DNA of 61,685 nt. Origin: Vagococcus fessus (lineage in GTDB: Bacteria > Bacillota > Bacilli > Lactobacillales > Vagococcaceae). Shown one piece after another: positions 43,311-53,048 of the stretch. The translations under genes and the position numbers were made by a program. The stretch spans positions 1 through 61,685 of the forward strand of contig NZ_NGJY01000006.1 in the NCBI RefSeq assembly GCF_003987565.1, written 5' to 3'. Below the pieces are notes generated by a model. That model ran no database searches. It saw only the letters and a list, made by a program, of their open reading frames with translations, and was not told where the DNA came from. Numbering within the stretch: the first letter of the stretch is position 1; the number at the start of each line of letters is the position of its first letter.

Positions 43311-43610
43311 TTATTTAGCAGGTGCTAATTTTGGTTCACGACCTAAGATGAATTTAAGAACTGCTAAAACTAATTCTGCAGCGATCAAACCATACATTAG
43401 TGAACTGTATGTCGTGATGTCGAAATCCCAAGTTTTGTAGACAACTAAAACAATAGCTAAAACAATTGCTGCAATAACATTTAAGAAACCAAAAGCCCAA
43501 AGATTTCCGTTTTCTTTGTTTGCTAAATAATAAATAGAAAAACCAGTGCTAATAATAATCCAAGCGATACTTACAAGAATACTTGCCCAATAAATTAAAA
43601 ATGCTACCAT
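43311..43610 (-). CDS. Small membrane protein of unknown function
   Basis: A 99-residue protein with three or four hydrophobic helices (FLIYWASILVSIAWIIISTG, then AFGFLNVIAAIVLAIVLVV, then SLMYGLIAAELVLAVLKFIL). I recognise no family. ATG 43610 has GAGGTG 7 nt upstream; a 13-residue upstream extension would bury that site. It stands alone between the DnaA-box cluster and a divergent sirtuin gene. Confidence 0.72.
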   Translation of the reverse strand: MVAFLIYWASILVSIAWIIISTGFSIYYLANKENGNLWAFGFLNVIAAIVLAIVLVVYKTWDFDITTYSSLMYGLIAAELVLAVLKFILGREPKLAPAK

Positions 43611-43757
43611 TTTTTTCACCTCTTTCTTTGTCACTTTATAGTTTATCATCTTATTTTTAACTTGTCATTGAAAATATATGAAAAATTTTTCAAAAAGTAA
43701 AGGGGTATTTATTAGAGTAGTAGGTAGTTTAATAAAGTTTGAAAGGGAGAGAATATA

Positions 43758-44456
43758 ATGTCAGTTGATAAGCAAGCGTTAGAACTTTTAAAAAAATCTA
43801 AGCAACCTGTATTTTTAACAGGGGCGGGGATATCTGTGCCTTCTGGTATTCCAGATTATCGTTCGTTAGGCGGTGTTTATGAGGGGCTAGATTCTCCTGA
43901 ATATCTACTAAGTAGAAGTTGTTTTGAACAGGAGCAAGAGAAATTTTATGAGTTTGTTAAAAAACTATATCACCCAGAGGCTAAGCCTAATGTAAGTCAT
44001 TTGAAGATAGCTCAACTTACTAAGGGAAGAGACTCAGCAAAAGTGGTTACTCAAAATATTGACCATCTCCATGAAGAGGCAGATACAACAAATTTAATAA
44101 ATTTTCATGGGAGCTTATATCACTGTTACTGTACTAAATGTAACAAGACATGTTCAGTTGATGATTATTTGACAAGTAATCATCATGAAAGCTGTGGTGG
44201 TATTATACGTCCAGATATTATTTTATATGAAGAAGGATTACCCGAAGATAGGATAGAGCAGGCGATTAAAGCAGTGAGTGAAGCGGATTTAATTTTGATT
44301 GTAGGAACGAGTTTCAAAGTCTACCCATTTAGTCAATTAATCGAATATCGCAAGCCTGCTAGTCCAATTGTGGTGATTAATAAAGAAGAAATAGAAACGA
44401 GCGAGGAGCATTTATTTATTAAAGGTGATGCGCAAAATTTTTTTAATAGGGTATAA
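43758..44456 (+). CDS. Sir2-family NAD-dependent protein deacylase
   Basis: A 232-residue sirtuin removing acyl groups from lysines with NAD+. Motifs are FLTGAGISVPSGIPDYRS (NAD-binding), TQNIDHLHEEA, the catalytic His in NFHGSL, and LIVGTSFKVYPFSQLI. The zinc site reads CTKC in the first half, but the second half is HHESCGG, with His where the first Cys of the usual CxxC stands. The chorismate mutase gene follows after 18 nt, so they may be one operon. Length is on the short side, as in many Lactobacillales sirtuins. Confidence 0.92.
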   Translation: MSVDKQALELLKKSKQPVFLTGAGISVPSGIPDYRSLGGVYEGLDSPEYLLSRSCFEQEQEKFYEFVKKLYHPEAKPNVSHLKIAQLTKGRDSAKVVTQNIDHLHEEADTTNLINFHGSLYHCYCTKCNKTCSVDDYLTSNHHESCGGIIRPDIILYEEGLPEDRIEQAIKAVSEADLILIVGTSFKVYPFSQLIEYRKPASPIVVINKEEIETSEEHLFIKGDAQNFFNRV

Positions 44457-44474
44457 GAGGAGAAGTGGAAGAAG

Positions 44475-44750
44475 ATGTTAAAAAAGCAACGTCAAGAAAT
44501 TGATAGAATAGATCAAGAAATTATAAGCTTACTCGAAGCACGCTTAGATGTTGTGAATGAGGTAGTTGGGATTAAAGAGCAAGAAAATATAGAGGTATTA
44601 GATAGTGATAGAGAAAAGAAGATTCTTGATAAAGTAGGCATGACTGTGATTAATAAAGAGTATGCTCCAGTTATTAAAGAGTTGTATCAAGAAATGATGA
44701 GGGTATCGAAAGAGTATCAATCGTCTAAACTAGTTAAAAAAAAGCGATGA
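44475..44750 (+). CDS. Chorismate mutase (AroQ type)
   Basis: A 91-residue all-helical AroQ-type mutase turning chorismate into prephenate. It begins KKQRQEIDRIDQEIISLLEA with the conserved IDxIDxEIxxLL pattern and Arg, followed by VVGIKEQENIEVLDSDREKK (active-site Lys and Asp-Arg-Glu). No fused dehydratase, dehydrogenase or DAHP synthase part is present. Prephenate feeds Phe and Tyr synthesis and is also the precursor used by TrhP-type tRNA hydroxylation. It lies behind the sirtuin gene. Confidence 0.9.
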   Translation: MLKKQRQEIDRIDQEIISLLEARLDVVNEVVGIKEQENIEVLDSDREKKILDKVGMTVINKEYAPVIKELYQEMMRVSKEYQSSKLVKKKR

Positions 44751-44773
44751 GCCATTAGCTCATCGCTTTTTTA
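44736..44773. terminator. Bidirectional terminator, chorismate mutase / L,D-transpeptidase
   Basis: AAAAGCGATGAG (44740-44751) and CTCATCGCTTTT (44759-44770) form a perfect 12-bp stem with A and T runs; it overlaps the chorismate mutase stop codon. Confidence 0.93.
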
Positions 44774-46165
44774 TTAAAAGACAATAACGGGTGTGTTTAT
44801 TTCGATTTCAGAGTAAAGTTTTGCTGCTAAATCAGGTGGTGTATTGATACAACCATGTGATCCGAAGCCATCTTTCCAACGAGCCCCACCGTATACGGGT
44901 TGCCAGTTAGAATCATGAAGGCCAACTCCAGTCCAGTCGATAGGCATCCAAAAATCTACAGGTGCTGCGTAATCTGAACCATCATCATTTTTACCTCTTA
45001 AAATAGAAGGTGATTCTTTATTCCATAGGTAATGAACACCAGGTGGCGTAGGTGTTTTTGGTTTTCCTGAAACGATATCAGTATCAATTATTGTTTTTCC
45101 TTCTTTATAGAAGTACATATGTTGATTTTTTAGATCAACTTCGACGTAAGTGTCACCGATTAATGCAGGACCTGATGAAGCACTACCAACGCTGATAGGA
45201 GAACGATCAATTCCTTTTCCTGCTAGAAAATCAGCAGCCAAAGCTTTAGCTTCGTCATCTGTTTGAATAGTCCAACTGTATGTTCCAGCGGGGACACTAA
45301 CTGTTCCGCGCTTAGTGCTCTTGAATTCTGTTGGAACCGTACTAGTATTATATTTCTCACCAAGTTCGGTTACATATTTAGTGATGATATCTTGATTGAC
45401 TCCCACTTTTTTTTCTTTTTGGTCAACAGTTACCCATTTTACTAATTCTTTTTTAGGGATAGTAATCGATTTACCATTAATTAAGTAAGTTGCTTTTTGA
45501 TCAACTAAATCGTTTGCTTTTGTAAGTAATTCTTTTAGCTCAGGACTCTTAGTAGTTAACTCAGGTAGTGCGACGTAATCTTGTAAGTTAATATCAGGTA
45601 TCCCGTTTCGAACAGCTTCTTTTAGAGAGTTTGAAAGATTGTGATAGCTTATGTCATTACCATAGCTTTCTTTTTTTATAGCTAAGCCTTCTTCTTCACT
45701 AATAATAGTGGCATTGACAGAAGGTGTCTTATCTTTATTAAATTCTTTAATCTCTGGTTCTAAAGATTTTGTAAAGTCGTCTAGGCCATCTTCGTTTAAA
45801 GAAGAGGCTGCGATACTAAGGGTAGTTGGTTTAAATAATGAGGTAATCCAAAGTAATTTATTTTGAGAATCAAGAATTTTATGAAGACCAGGTTTGAAGT
45901 CTGTTTCAATCCCAAGTTCTTTTTTATGAACTTCTTTCCAAACTTTTTCACCATTCAAAATTTTAAAAGTCCCTTTTTCTTCTTCATCGTATAGCATCTT
46001 CTCGACTTTAGAGAGAGGCATACGCCCAACAGCTAGACCATTTATGGTTGTCTTGGGTAAAAAGTGGGTTTTATAAAAATTAGCTTGCATTGTGTAAAGT
46101 GCAACTAAAATAAAAATAAGGGTGGTTACAAGTAAATAAATCCATCTGCGCCGTGTAATCGTCAT
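44774..46165 (-). CDS. Membrane-anchored L,D-transpeptidase (YkuD)
   Basis: A 463-residue wall enzyme. An N-terminal membrane anchor (about 8-27, WIYLLVTTLIFILVALYTMQ), then two repeats of the PG_binding_4 type (about 40-330, KTTINGLAVGRMPLSKVEK), and a YkuD catalytic domain (about 335-463). The active-site motif is HDSNW, then SHGCIN with Cys439. It forms 3-3 peptide cross-links in peptidoglycan, the reaction that gives beta-lactam resistance through Ldtfm in Enterococcus faecium, and that protein has the same layout. Length is typical. It is monocistronic. Confidence 0.93.
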   Translation of the reverse strand: MTITRRRWIYLLVTTLIFILVALYTMQANFYKTHFLPKTTINGLAVGRMPLSKVEKMLYDEEEKGTFKILNGEKVWKEVHKKELGIETDFKPGLHKILDSQNKLLWITSLFKPTTLSIAASSLNEDGLDDFTKSLEPEIKEFNKDKTPSVNATIISEEEGLAIKKESYGNDISYHNLSNSLKEAVRNGIPDINLQDYVALPELTTKSPELKELLTKANDLVDQKATYLINGKSITIPKKELVKWVTVDQKEKKVGVNQDIITKYVTELGEKYNTSTVPTEFKSTKRGTVSVPAGTYSWTIQTDDEAKALAADFLAGKGIDRSPISVGSASSGPALIGDTYVEVDLKNQHMYFYKEGKTIIDTDIVSGKPKTPTPPGVHYLWNKESPSILRGKNDDGSDYAAPVDFWMPIDWTGVGLHDSNWQPVYGGARWKDGFGSHGCINTPPDLAAKLYSEIEINTPVIVF

Positions 46166-46300
46166 GAATCAAATTCCTCCAATGTATCATTTGTAATCAT
46201 ATTGTAACATAAAACATTTATTATAGAACTATTTTTTGCACAATCCTGTTTTTTTTTAGGTACTCTATAAGGTAAAAATACTACAAGAATAGTCACTATA

Positions 46301-46309
46301 TGCTATAAT
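46301..46309 (+). promoter_or_regulatory. pth promoter with extended -10
   Basis: TGCTATAAT is an extended -10 (TGN plus a perfect TATAAT at 46304-46309); the -35 is weak. The leader of about 135 nt then has a hairpin ATAACGATC / GGTCGTTAT (about 46384-46412) before the pth gene. Confidence 0.6.
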
Positions 46310-46448
46310 TAACAAGAACTGAGGGGCTTTTGAACGCTTCTCGGCTATTTTGTGTGTAGTAGGTGTAAAATGAAAACAACTAAATAACGATCTTTAAAAA
46401 AACGGTCGTTATATTAGGAATAATGAATAGAATGGGAGATTTTGGTTA

Positions 46449-47018
46449 ATGAAGATGATAGTTGGACTGGGAAATCCAGGTACAAAATATATGGCAACAA
46501 AACATAATATTGGATTTATTACATTAGATGAAATCGCACAAAGAGAAGGGTGTCGTTTCACTAAACAGCAATGTGAAGCTGACATTGCAGAATATTTTGT
46601 AGCGGGCGAGAAAGTCTTGCTCGTTAAACCAATAACGTTTATGAATGAATCAGGTCGTTCAGTGGGACCTCTGATGGATTATTATAATTTAGATGTATCA
46701 GATTTATTAGTTATATATGATGATTTAGATTTAGCGGTAGGCCGTATTCGTTTAAGAGAAAAAGGTAGTGCCGGTGGACATAATGGTATTAAGAGTTTGA
46801 TTGCGCATTTGGACACGAAAGAATTTAACCGTATTAAGATAGGGATTGATAGACCTAAACCAGGTCAAGATGTCGTATCGCATGTGCTGGGAACATTTCC
46901 TAAAGAAACCCATGAAGAGATGGGGATTGCAGTTAAGACTGCAGCTGATGCTACGGAGGCGTGGTTGAAAGGTGCGTCTTTTGTAGAGGTTATGAATCAA
47001 TTTAATGTTAAGAAATAA
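46449..47018 (+). CDS. pth: Peptidyl-tRNA hydrolase
   Basis: A 189-residue Pth that releases peptides from tRNAs dropped by stalled ribosomes. Motifs are MIVGLGNPGTKYMATKHNIG (catalytic His20-type), KPITFMNESGRSVG, DDLDLAVGRIRL and GSAGGHNGIKSL. It is the first gene of the long housekeeping run. mfd follows after 21 nt. Confidence 0.97.
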   Translation: MKMIVGLGNPGTKYMATKHNIGFITLDEIAQREGCRFTKQQCEADIAEYFVAGEKVLLVKPITFMNESGRSVGPLMDYYNLDVSDLLVIYDDLDLAVGRIRLREKGSAGGHNGIKSLIAHLDTKEFNRIKIGIDRPKPGQDVVSHVLGTFPKETHEEMGIAVKTAADATEAWLKGASFVEVMNQFNVKK

Positions 47019-47039
47019 AAAATAGGAGCTAGTGAAAGT

Positions 47040-50000
47040 ATGAAGATGTTAGAGATTATATCGAAATCACCAAAAGTTTTAGACTGGATGGCTCATACTA
47101 AAGAAGGTAAGCAACAATTAGTGACAGGTCTAACTGGCTCTGCAAAAATGTTAACGATGGCTAGTTTATATGATTATAAACATAAAAAGACATTAATTAT
47201 AACGCCGAATTTGTATTACGCTAGTAACTTAATGGAAGATTTAAGAAATGTTATTCCAGATGAGAGTATTCATTTTTTTCCAGTCAATGAGATGACAGCT
47301 ATTGAAATGTCTTATTCGTCACCTGAAATAATGGCAGAACGGGTCGCGACCTTATCATTTTTAGCGAGTGATAAACCAGGTGTGATTGTGACACCACTTG
47401 CTGGAGCTAGAAAGTATTTACCAAGCAAAGAATGTTGGAGAGGTTTCGAAAGACAATTTGCTTTAGGTGAAACAATTTCATTAGAAGAGATAACAACTGA
47501 TTTAGTATTAATGGGTTACACGCGCCAAAGTATGGTGGGGAAACCAGGTGAATTCAGTTTAAGAGGAAGTATCTTAGATATTTATCCACTGACAACAGAT
47601 TATCCTGTTCGTGTGGATTTATTTGACGATGAAATCGAATCATTGCGTTATTTTGAAGCGGACACGCAACGCTCTGTTCAAAAAATTGGTAAAGTGTTAA
47701 TCACGCCGGCTTCTGATTTATTGTTAACCAGTGAGTCCTATCAACAAGGTGCTGTTAAGCTTGAAAAAGCTTTAGAAAAATATCTGTCTCAATTAACAGA
47801 TGAGTCTGATAAGGTTCAAGTATCGGCACAGTTTAGACACGTTATTGAAACTTGGAAATCAGGGTTACCAACGTCAGAGGACCGTTTATACAGCGATTAT
47901 TTATATAAAGATAAAACAACTATTTTGGATTTCTTTGATGAAACAGACGATATTATCATAGACGATTATCCAAGGTTGTTAGAAATAGAGAGGGAAGTTG
48001 TCAAAGAAGAAGGCGAGTGGTTGACGCTTAAATTGGCGGACAATAAAGCTTTACCTAAACAGAAGTTAGGAACGGATTTTAGAAAAAAATTGAAGGAACA
48101 CCCTGCAGCAACAACGTATTTCTCGTTGTTCCAAAAAGGGATGGGCCATTTGAAATTTCAAGAAATTCATGCCTTCCAATTCAGAACGATGCAACAATTC
48201 TTTGGTCAATTTGCCAGTTTAAAAGTAGAAGTAGACCGTTGGGCTAAAAAGAAAAATACGGTTGTCTTCTTAGTGTCAACTGAAGATAAGTTAAAAAAAA
48301 TAGAAGAAATGTGCTTAGACCATGATATTCAAGCGGTTGTGACTAAACCTGATGAGTTATTACAAGGTCAATTACAAGTAACATTAGGTGATCTACAAGC
48401 CGGATTTGAGTTGCCAGAAGAGAAGCTAGTTGTCGTTACAGAAAAAGAAATTCTTCAAACAGTTACGAAGAAGAAGGCTCGTAGACAAAATATTTCAAAT
48501 GCGGAGCGCTTGAAAAGCTATACAGAGCTTAAAGCCGGAGATTATGTTGTTCACGTAAATCATGGTATTGGGCAGTATTTGGGAATGGAGACGCTTGAGG
48601 TTGACGGTATTCACCAAGACTACATGAGCATTCTTTATAAAAACAATGATAAGTTGTTTATCCCGGTTACTCAGCTAGATATGATTCAAAAGTATGTGGC
48701 TTCTGAATCTAAATCGCCTAAAGTTAATAAACTAGGTGGCACGGAATGGTCTAAAACGAGAAGTAAAGTATCTTCGAAAATAGAAGATATTGCTGACGAC
48801 TTGATTAAACTTTATGCTGCTAGAGAAGCTGAAAAAGGTTATGCTTTTTCTCCAGATGACTCATATCAAAAAGAGTTTGAAGATGCTTTTCCGTATAGTG
48901 AAACAGAGGATCAATTGAGAAGTACATCTGAAATCAAAAAAGATATGGAAAAAATAAAGCCAATGGATCGTCTATTAGTAGGGGATGTAGGGTTTGGTAA
49001 AACTGAAGTAGCGATACGTGCAGCATTCAAGGCGGTGCAGGATGGTAAGCAAGTAGCAGTGCTTGTTCCAACGACTATTTTAGCGCAACAGCATTATGAA
49101 AATATGATGGAGCGATTTGAAGGTTTCCCTGTAACCGTTGGTTTATTAAGTCGTTTTAGGTCTAAAAAACAACAAGAGGAAACTTTAGAAGAAGTATCTG
49201 AAGGGAAAGTTGACGTCTTAGTTGGCACCCATCGTATTTTATCTCAAGATGTAGAGTTTAAAGATTTAGGGTTATTGGTTATCGATGAAGAACAGCGATT
49301 TGGCGTGAAGCACAAAGAGCGTTTAAAACAATTACGGTCACAGGTGGATGTTTTAACCTTAACAGCAACACCAATTCCTAGAACGTTGCATATGTCGATG
49401 CTAGGAGTAAGAGATCTATCTGTTATTGAAACACCACCTTCAAATCGATATCCAGTTCAAACTTATGTCATGGAAAAAAATCCAGGTGCGATCAGAGATG
49501 CGATTGAACGAGAGATGAGTCGTGGTGGTCAAGTGTTCTATTTATATAACCGTGTTGACACAATTGACCAAAAAGTTTCTGAGATTCAGGAATTAGTGCC
49601 AGGTGCACGTGTTGCCTTCGCCCATGGTCAGATGACAGAGGTTCAATTAGAAAATGTCTTGTTGGAGTTTATTGCTAAAGAGTATGACGTGTTAGTGACC
49701 ACGACGATTATTGAAACCGGTGTGGATATTCCAAATGTTAATACGTTATTTGTTGAAAATGCAGATTACATGGGATTATCACAACTTTACCAATTACGTG
49801 GTCGTGTTGGCAGAAGTAATCGTGTTGCGTTTGCATACTTTATGTATGAGCCAGAGAAGGTTTTAAATGAAGTGAGTGAGAAACGCCTACAAGCGATTAA
49901 AGATTTTACAGAGTTAGGTGCGGGCTTTAAAATAGCAATGCGTGACTTGTCTATTCGTGGTGCGGGTAATTTGTTAGGCGCTCAACAGCATGGATTTATC

Positions 50001-50585
50001 GATTCAGTCGGATTTGATATGTATACGCAAATGTTAAGTGAAGCAGTTGATCGTAAACAAGGTAACGAGAAGAAAGACCGTAAGACGTCAGTCGAAATTG
50101 ATGTTGGTGTAGATGCTTATATCCCATCCGATTATATTAATGATGAGCGACAAAAAATTGAAATTTATAAACGTGTCCGTCAACTTGAAAATCAAGCAAT
50201 GTTTGAAGAGTTAGAAGACGACTTGATTGATAGATTTGGTGATTATCCTGATGAGGTAGGTTACTTATTATCTGTGGGTCTAATTAAGATGGATGGGGAC
50301 TATGCTTTAGTTGATAAAATCAGAAGAGATAAGCAACAGTTAATCATTACCATTAGTAAAGCGGGAACCAATCTTTACACCATCGAACAATTGCTGCGTG
50401 CATTATCGGCGACAGATTTAAAAGCAGATGTCGGTTCAGTAGAAGATAAGATGGTCTTGAAGTTGACTATTGGGAAAAATATGAGTGAAGCAAGATGGCT
50501 ATTAGAATTATCTAAAGTAATGGCGGCACTTCGCAAAGAAAAATATATAAGTTTAGAGCGTGTCAATCAGGAACCTAAAAAATAA
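47040..50585 (+). CDS. mfd: Transcription-repair coupling factor Mfd
   Basis: An 1181-residue DNA translocase that removes stalled RNA polymerase and recruits UvrA. Order: a UvrB-like N-terminal part (about 1-340), the RNA polymerase interaction domain (about 495-570, ELKAGDYVVHVNHGIGQYLG), then RecG-like ATPase motors with GDVGFGKTE (about 648), DEEQ (about 749), TATPIPRTL and QLRGRVGRS, and a C-terminal autoinhibitory domain. Length and order are standard for the family. Confidence 0.97.
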   Translation: MKMLEIISKSPKVLDWMAHTKEGKQQLVTGLTGSAKMLTMASLYDYKHKKTLIITPNLYYASNLMEDLRNVIPDESIHFFPVNEMTAIEMSYSSPEIMAERVATLSFLASDKPGVIVTPLAGARKYLPSKECWRGFERQFALGETISLEEITTDLVLMGYTRQSMVGKPGEFSLRGSILDIYPLTTDYPVRVDLFDDEIESLRYFEADTQRSVQKIGKVLITPASDLLLTSESYQQGAVKLEKALEKYLSQLTDESDKVQVSAQFRHVIETWKSGLPTSEDRLYSDYLYKDKTTILDFFDETDDIIIDDYPRLLEIEREVVKEEGEWLTLKLADNKALPKQKLGTDFRKKLKEHPAATTYFSLFQKGMGHLKFQEIHAFQFRTMQQFFGQFASLKVEVDRWAKKKNTVVFLVSTEDKLKKIEEMCLDHDIQAVVTKPDELLQGQLQVTLGDLQAGFELPEEKLVVVTEKEILQTVTKKKARRQNISNAERLKSYTELKAGDYVVHVNHGIGQYLGMETLEVDGIHQDYMSILYKNNDKLFIPVTQLDMIQKYVASESKSPKVNKLGGTEWSKTRSKVSSKIEDIADDLIKLYAAREAEKGYAFSPDDSYQKEFEDAFPYSETEDQLRSTSEIKKDMEKIKPMDRLLVGDVGFGKTEVAIRAAFKAVQDGKQVAVLVPTTILAQQHYENMMERFEGFPVTVGLLSRFRSKKQQEETLEEVSEGKVDVLVGTHRILSQDVEFKDLGLLVIDEEQRFGVKHKERLKQLRSQVDVLTLTATPIPRTLHMSMLGVRDLSVIETPPSNRYPVQTYVMEKNPGAIRDAIEREMSRGGQVFYLYNRVDTIDQKVSEIQELVPGARVAFAHGQMTEVQLENVLLEFIAKEYDVLVTTTIIETGVDIPNVNTLFVENADYMGLSQLYQLRGRVGRSNRVAFAYFMYEPEKVLNEVSEKRLQAIKDFTELGAGFKIAMRDLSIRGAGNLLGAQQHGFIDSVGFDMYTQMLSEAVDRKQGNEKKDRKTSVEIDVGVDAYIPSDYINDERQKIEIYKRVRQLENQAMFEELEDDLIDRFGDYPDEVGYLLSVGLIKMDGDYALVDKIRRDKQQLIITISKAGTNLYTIEQLLRALSATDLKADVGSVEDKMVLKLTIGKNMSEARWLLELSKVMAALRKEKYISLERVNQEPKK

Positions 50586-50604
50586 GGAGGCAGTGGTTAG
50601 CTCT

Positions 50605-52200
50605 ATGTTGAAAACAAAACAAAAAGCAGTTGTAGAAGGTGCGCTTCTTCTAACGCTTACCTCTTTTATTGTGAAGATATTAAGCGCTGTTTACCGAGTT
50701 CCTTTTCAAAACTTAGTTGGAGATGAAGGGTTCTATGTTTACCAACAGGTTTATCCGATTTATGGAATCGCAATGACGTTAGGGTTGTCAGGATTACCTA
50801 TTCTAGTATCTAAAATGGTGGCAGAGCAAGATACACACACCAAACAGGAAGAGGTTATTAGAGGGCTATTCCCATTATATTGGCTACTATCATTGGTTTT
50901 ATTTGTTGTGTTTTTCTTGGCTAGTGGCGTGTTAGCTCGATTGATGGGGGATAGTGAACTTGCTCCGGTCATAGAAATGGCAGCTATAGTATTTTTGTTG
51001 GTGCCATACTTAACGACTTATCGAGGATATTTTCAAGGGAAACTAGAGATGGAACCAACTGCTTATTCTCAATTATTCGAACAACTTGTCCGTGTGGGTA
51101 TGATTTTACTTGTAGCTTGGCTATATACCTCGGTAAATTGGACGGTATACACGATGGGACGATATGCGATGAGTGGTGCTATTTTTGGTGGAGTAGTCGC
51201 TTTAATAACGTTACTGCTTTTCAAGCCAAATTTAAAGTTACTCGTTATTCCTTCAAAATTAGAATTATATAATAGTAGGAAGTATTTGAGACGTTTTTTA
51301 GTTGAAGGTGGTTTGATTTGTGGCTATAGTTCACTTCTAGTTATTTTTCAATTGGTAGATTCCTTTTTAATTAAGAATGCATTGGTTGCACAAGGATTAT
51401 CTGATCAACAATCTAAAATCATCAAAGGAATCTATGATAGAGGTCAACCATTAGTACAAGTTGGTATGGTAATAGGGATAGCGTTGACGACAGCTTTTCT
51501 TCCGATATTAATCAGATATGTGACGGAGAAAAATGACTGGGCCTATTATCGAACGATAGCTTTATTTGTGAAGACGGTTATCGTAATATCAAGTGCTGCA
51601 AGTGTAGGGCTCATTATGTTGCTTCCATACTTGAACGGTAGTCTGTTTGGTGATAATCAAGAAAGTCTATCATTGTCGGTATTGATGGGGACGGTATTCT
51701 TTATGTCACTTGTATTGATGCTACAAATTATATATCAAACAAAAAATAAATTTAAAATACCAGTCTATAGTTTACTTGTGGGATGTTTAGTCAAGATTGG
51801 ATTTGGTTTTTTACTGACAATACAACTTGGAACAGTAGGAGCTAGTTTAGCAACGCTATGTGGTCTAATTGGCGCATTAATCTTATTGCTGTTAGGTTTA
51901 GAGGGTCAGATAAAAAAATGTTTTATAAATCCTGACTTTATCTGGAAATTACTAGTAGCATTGGGTATGATGATAGTAAGCTTACTCCTTTATCGTTGGG
52001 CAATGGGTGTTGTCATAGGAAATACCACATCACGTGTCATTTCCTTTATACAAGCTCTATTGGGAGTTGTGGTTGGTGGTAGTGTTTATGTATTGGTTAT
52101 ATTTAAAACAAGAATGTTTACATTAAGAGAGTGGTTGTTACTACCTAAAGGAAATAAACTTGTTCGTAAAGTAAAGAAAGTTTCAAAAAATAGAATATAA
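50605..52200 (+). CDS. Polysaccharide/lipid flippase, SpoVB-MurJ-like (MATE/MVF clan)
   Basis: A 531-residue membrane protein with about 14 helices. The start ALLLTLTSFIVKILSAVYRV and QNLVGDEGFYVYQQVYPIYG are typical of the YabM/SpoVB/MurJ-like branch. This branch flips lipid II or other undecaprenyl-linked precursors across the membrane. Gene position between mfd and rqcP is the same as yabM in Bacillus. The start is uncertain: ATG 50605 is 14 nt after AAGGAGG, while an in-frame GTG at 50593 is only 2 nt after it. I use ATG. Confidence 0.88.
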   Translation: MLKTKQKAVVEGALLLTLTSFIVKILSAVYRVPFQNLVGDEGFYVYQQVYPIYGIAMTLGLSGLPILVSKMVAEQDTHTKQEEVIRGLFPLYWLLSLVLFVVFFLASGVLARLMGDSELAPVIEMAAIVFLLVPYLTTYRGYFQGKLEMEPTAYSQLFEQLVRVGMILLVAWLYTSVNWTVYTMGRYAMSGAIFGGVVALITLLLFKPNLKLLVIPSKLELYNSRKYLRRFLVEGGLICGYSSLLVIFQLVDSFLIKNALVAQGLSDQQSKIIKGIYDRGQPLVQVGMVIGIALTTAFLPILIRYVTEKNDWAYYRTIALFVKTVIVISSAASVGLIMLLPYLNGSLFGDNQESLSLSVLMGTVFFMSLVLMLQIIYQTKNKFKIPVYSLLVGCLVKIGFGFLLTIQLGTVGASLATLCGLIGALILLLLGLEGQIKKCFINPDFIWKLLVALGMMIVSLLLYRWAMGVVIGNTTSRVISFIQALLGVVVGGSVYVLVIFKTRMFTLREWLLLPKGNKLVRKVKKVSKNRI

Positions 52201-52226
52201 TATAGAGTAGAGTGAGGTAAAAAAAT

Positions 52227-52502
52227 ATGCGATTAGATAAATTTTTAAAAGTATCACGTATAATAAAGCGTCGTACTGTTGCGAAAGAAGTAGCAGATAA
52301 AGGACGTATCCAAGTGAATGGTCAAATGGCTAAGTCATCTACTTCTGTTAAAGTAGGAGATAGTGTTAAAATCTTATTTGGTAATAAAACTTTAGAGATT
52401 AAAGTGTTACAGTTAAAAGACTCGACGAAAAAAGAAGATGCTGAGAAAATGTATGAAATTATCAGTGAAACACGAGAAGAAGGATTTGAAAAATTAGATT
52501 AG
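52227..52502 (+). CDS. rqcP: Ribosome quality control factor RqcP (S4 domain)
   Basis: A 91-residue S4-domain RNA-binding protein (YabO). It begins [20 protein letters not shown], the core of the S4 fold, and ends in a short charged tail. In Bacillus, RqcP works with RqcH to add C-terminal alanine tails to peptides on split 50S subunits. Context mfd-(flippase)-rqcP-divIC is conserved across Firmicutes. Confidence 0.93.
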   Translation: MRLDKFLKVSRIIKRRTVAKEVADKGRIQVNGQMAKSSTSVKVGDSVKILFGNKTLEIKVLQLKDSTKKEDAEKMYEIISETREEGFEKLD

Positions 52503-52528
52503 ACAATGCCTGTCCTTATTGCTATAAT
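52500..52528 (+). promoter_or_regulatory. Internal promoter for divIC
   Basis: TAGACA (52500-52505), 17 nt, TATAAT (52523-52528). The -35 overlaps the stop codon of rqcP. Confidence 0.65.
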
Positions 52529-52564
52529 ATCTATGATACAAAATCCAGAAACGGAGTTTTTGAG

Positions 52565-53002
52565 ATGAATGAAATGAACGAAGAGAGAGTACAAAATGAA
52601 GGTAATAATAATGTATCTTCTATTGGAAATCAATTTACGATAGAGCAGTGGGATCAATCTAATCAAGTTAATAAAAAAATAATTTTCAAGAGACGCAGAC
52701 TAGGAGTGATAGCCGTAGTAGCGAGTATCATTTTTCTAGTGAGTGGACTCAATATATTTAGAAGTTACCATCATATTAAAGAGTTGAAAAAAGAAAAGAT
52801 TGCGGTACAGAAACAACAAGCGCAACTTTCTGATCAAGTTGCTTCTTTAGAATATGATGTTAAGTTATTGAATAGCGATGATTATTTAGCGAAAGTCGCC
52901 CGTCAAAAATTCTTTTATACAAAAGATGATGAGTTAGTTTATAGCATTCCTCAAACAGAGGAAGCGATGGACAAACAAGCGGAAAAAGCGCTTCGCAATT
53001 AG
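52565..53002 (+). CDS. divIC: Cell division protein DivIC (FtsB family)
   Basis: A 145-residue single-pass membrane protein. A cytoplasmic N-terminus (1-47) is followed by a helix (about 50-68, LGVIAVVASIIFLVSGLNIF) and an outside coiled coil (about 73-110) with YLAKVARQKFFY, the conserved DivIC/FtsB segment. It acts in the divisome with FtsL and DivIB. Length is slightly above the Bacillus protein because of the longer N-terminus. Confidence 0.92.
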   Translation: MNEMNEERVQNEGNNNVSSIGNQFTIEQWDQSNQVNKKIIFKRRRLGVIAVVASIIFLVSGLNIFRSYHHIKELKKEKIAVQKQQAQLSDQVASLEYDVKLLNSDDYLAKVARQKFFYTKDDELVYSIPQTEEAMDKQAEKALRN

Positions 53003-53048
53003 AAAAATTATTAAAGAGAGTTAAAATTTAAGGAGGAACAACTTTTTT

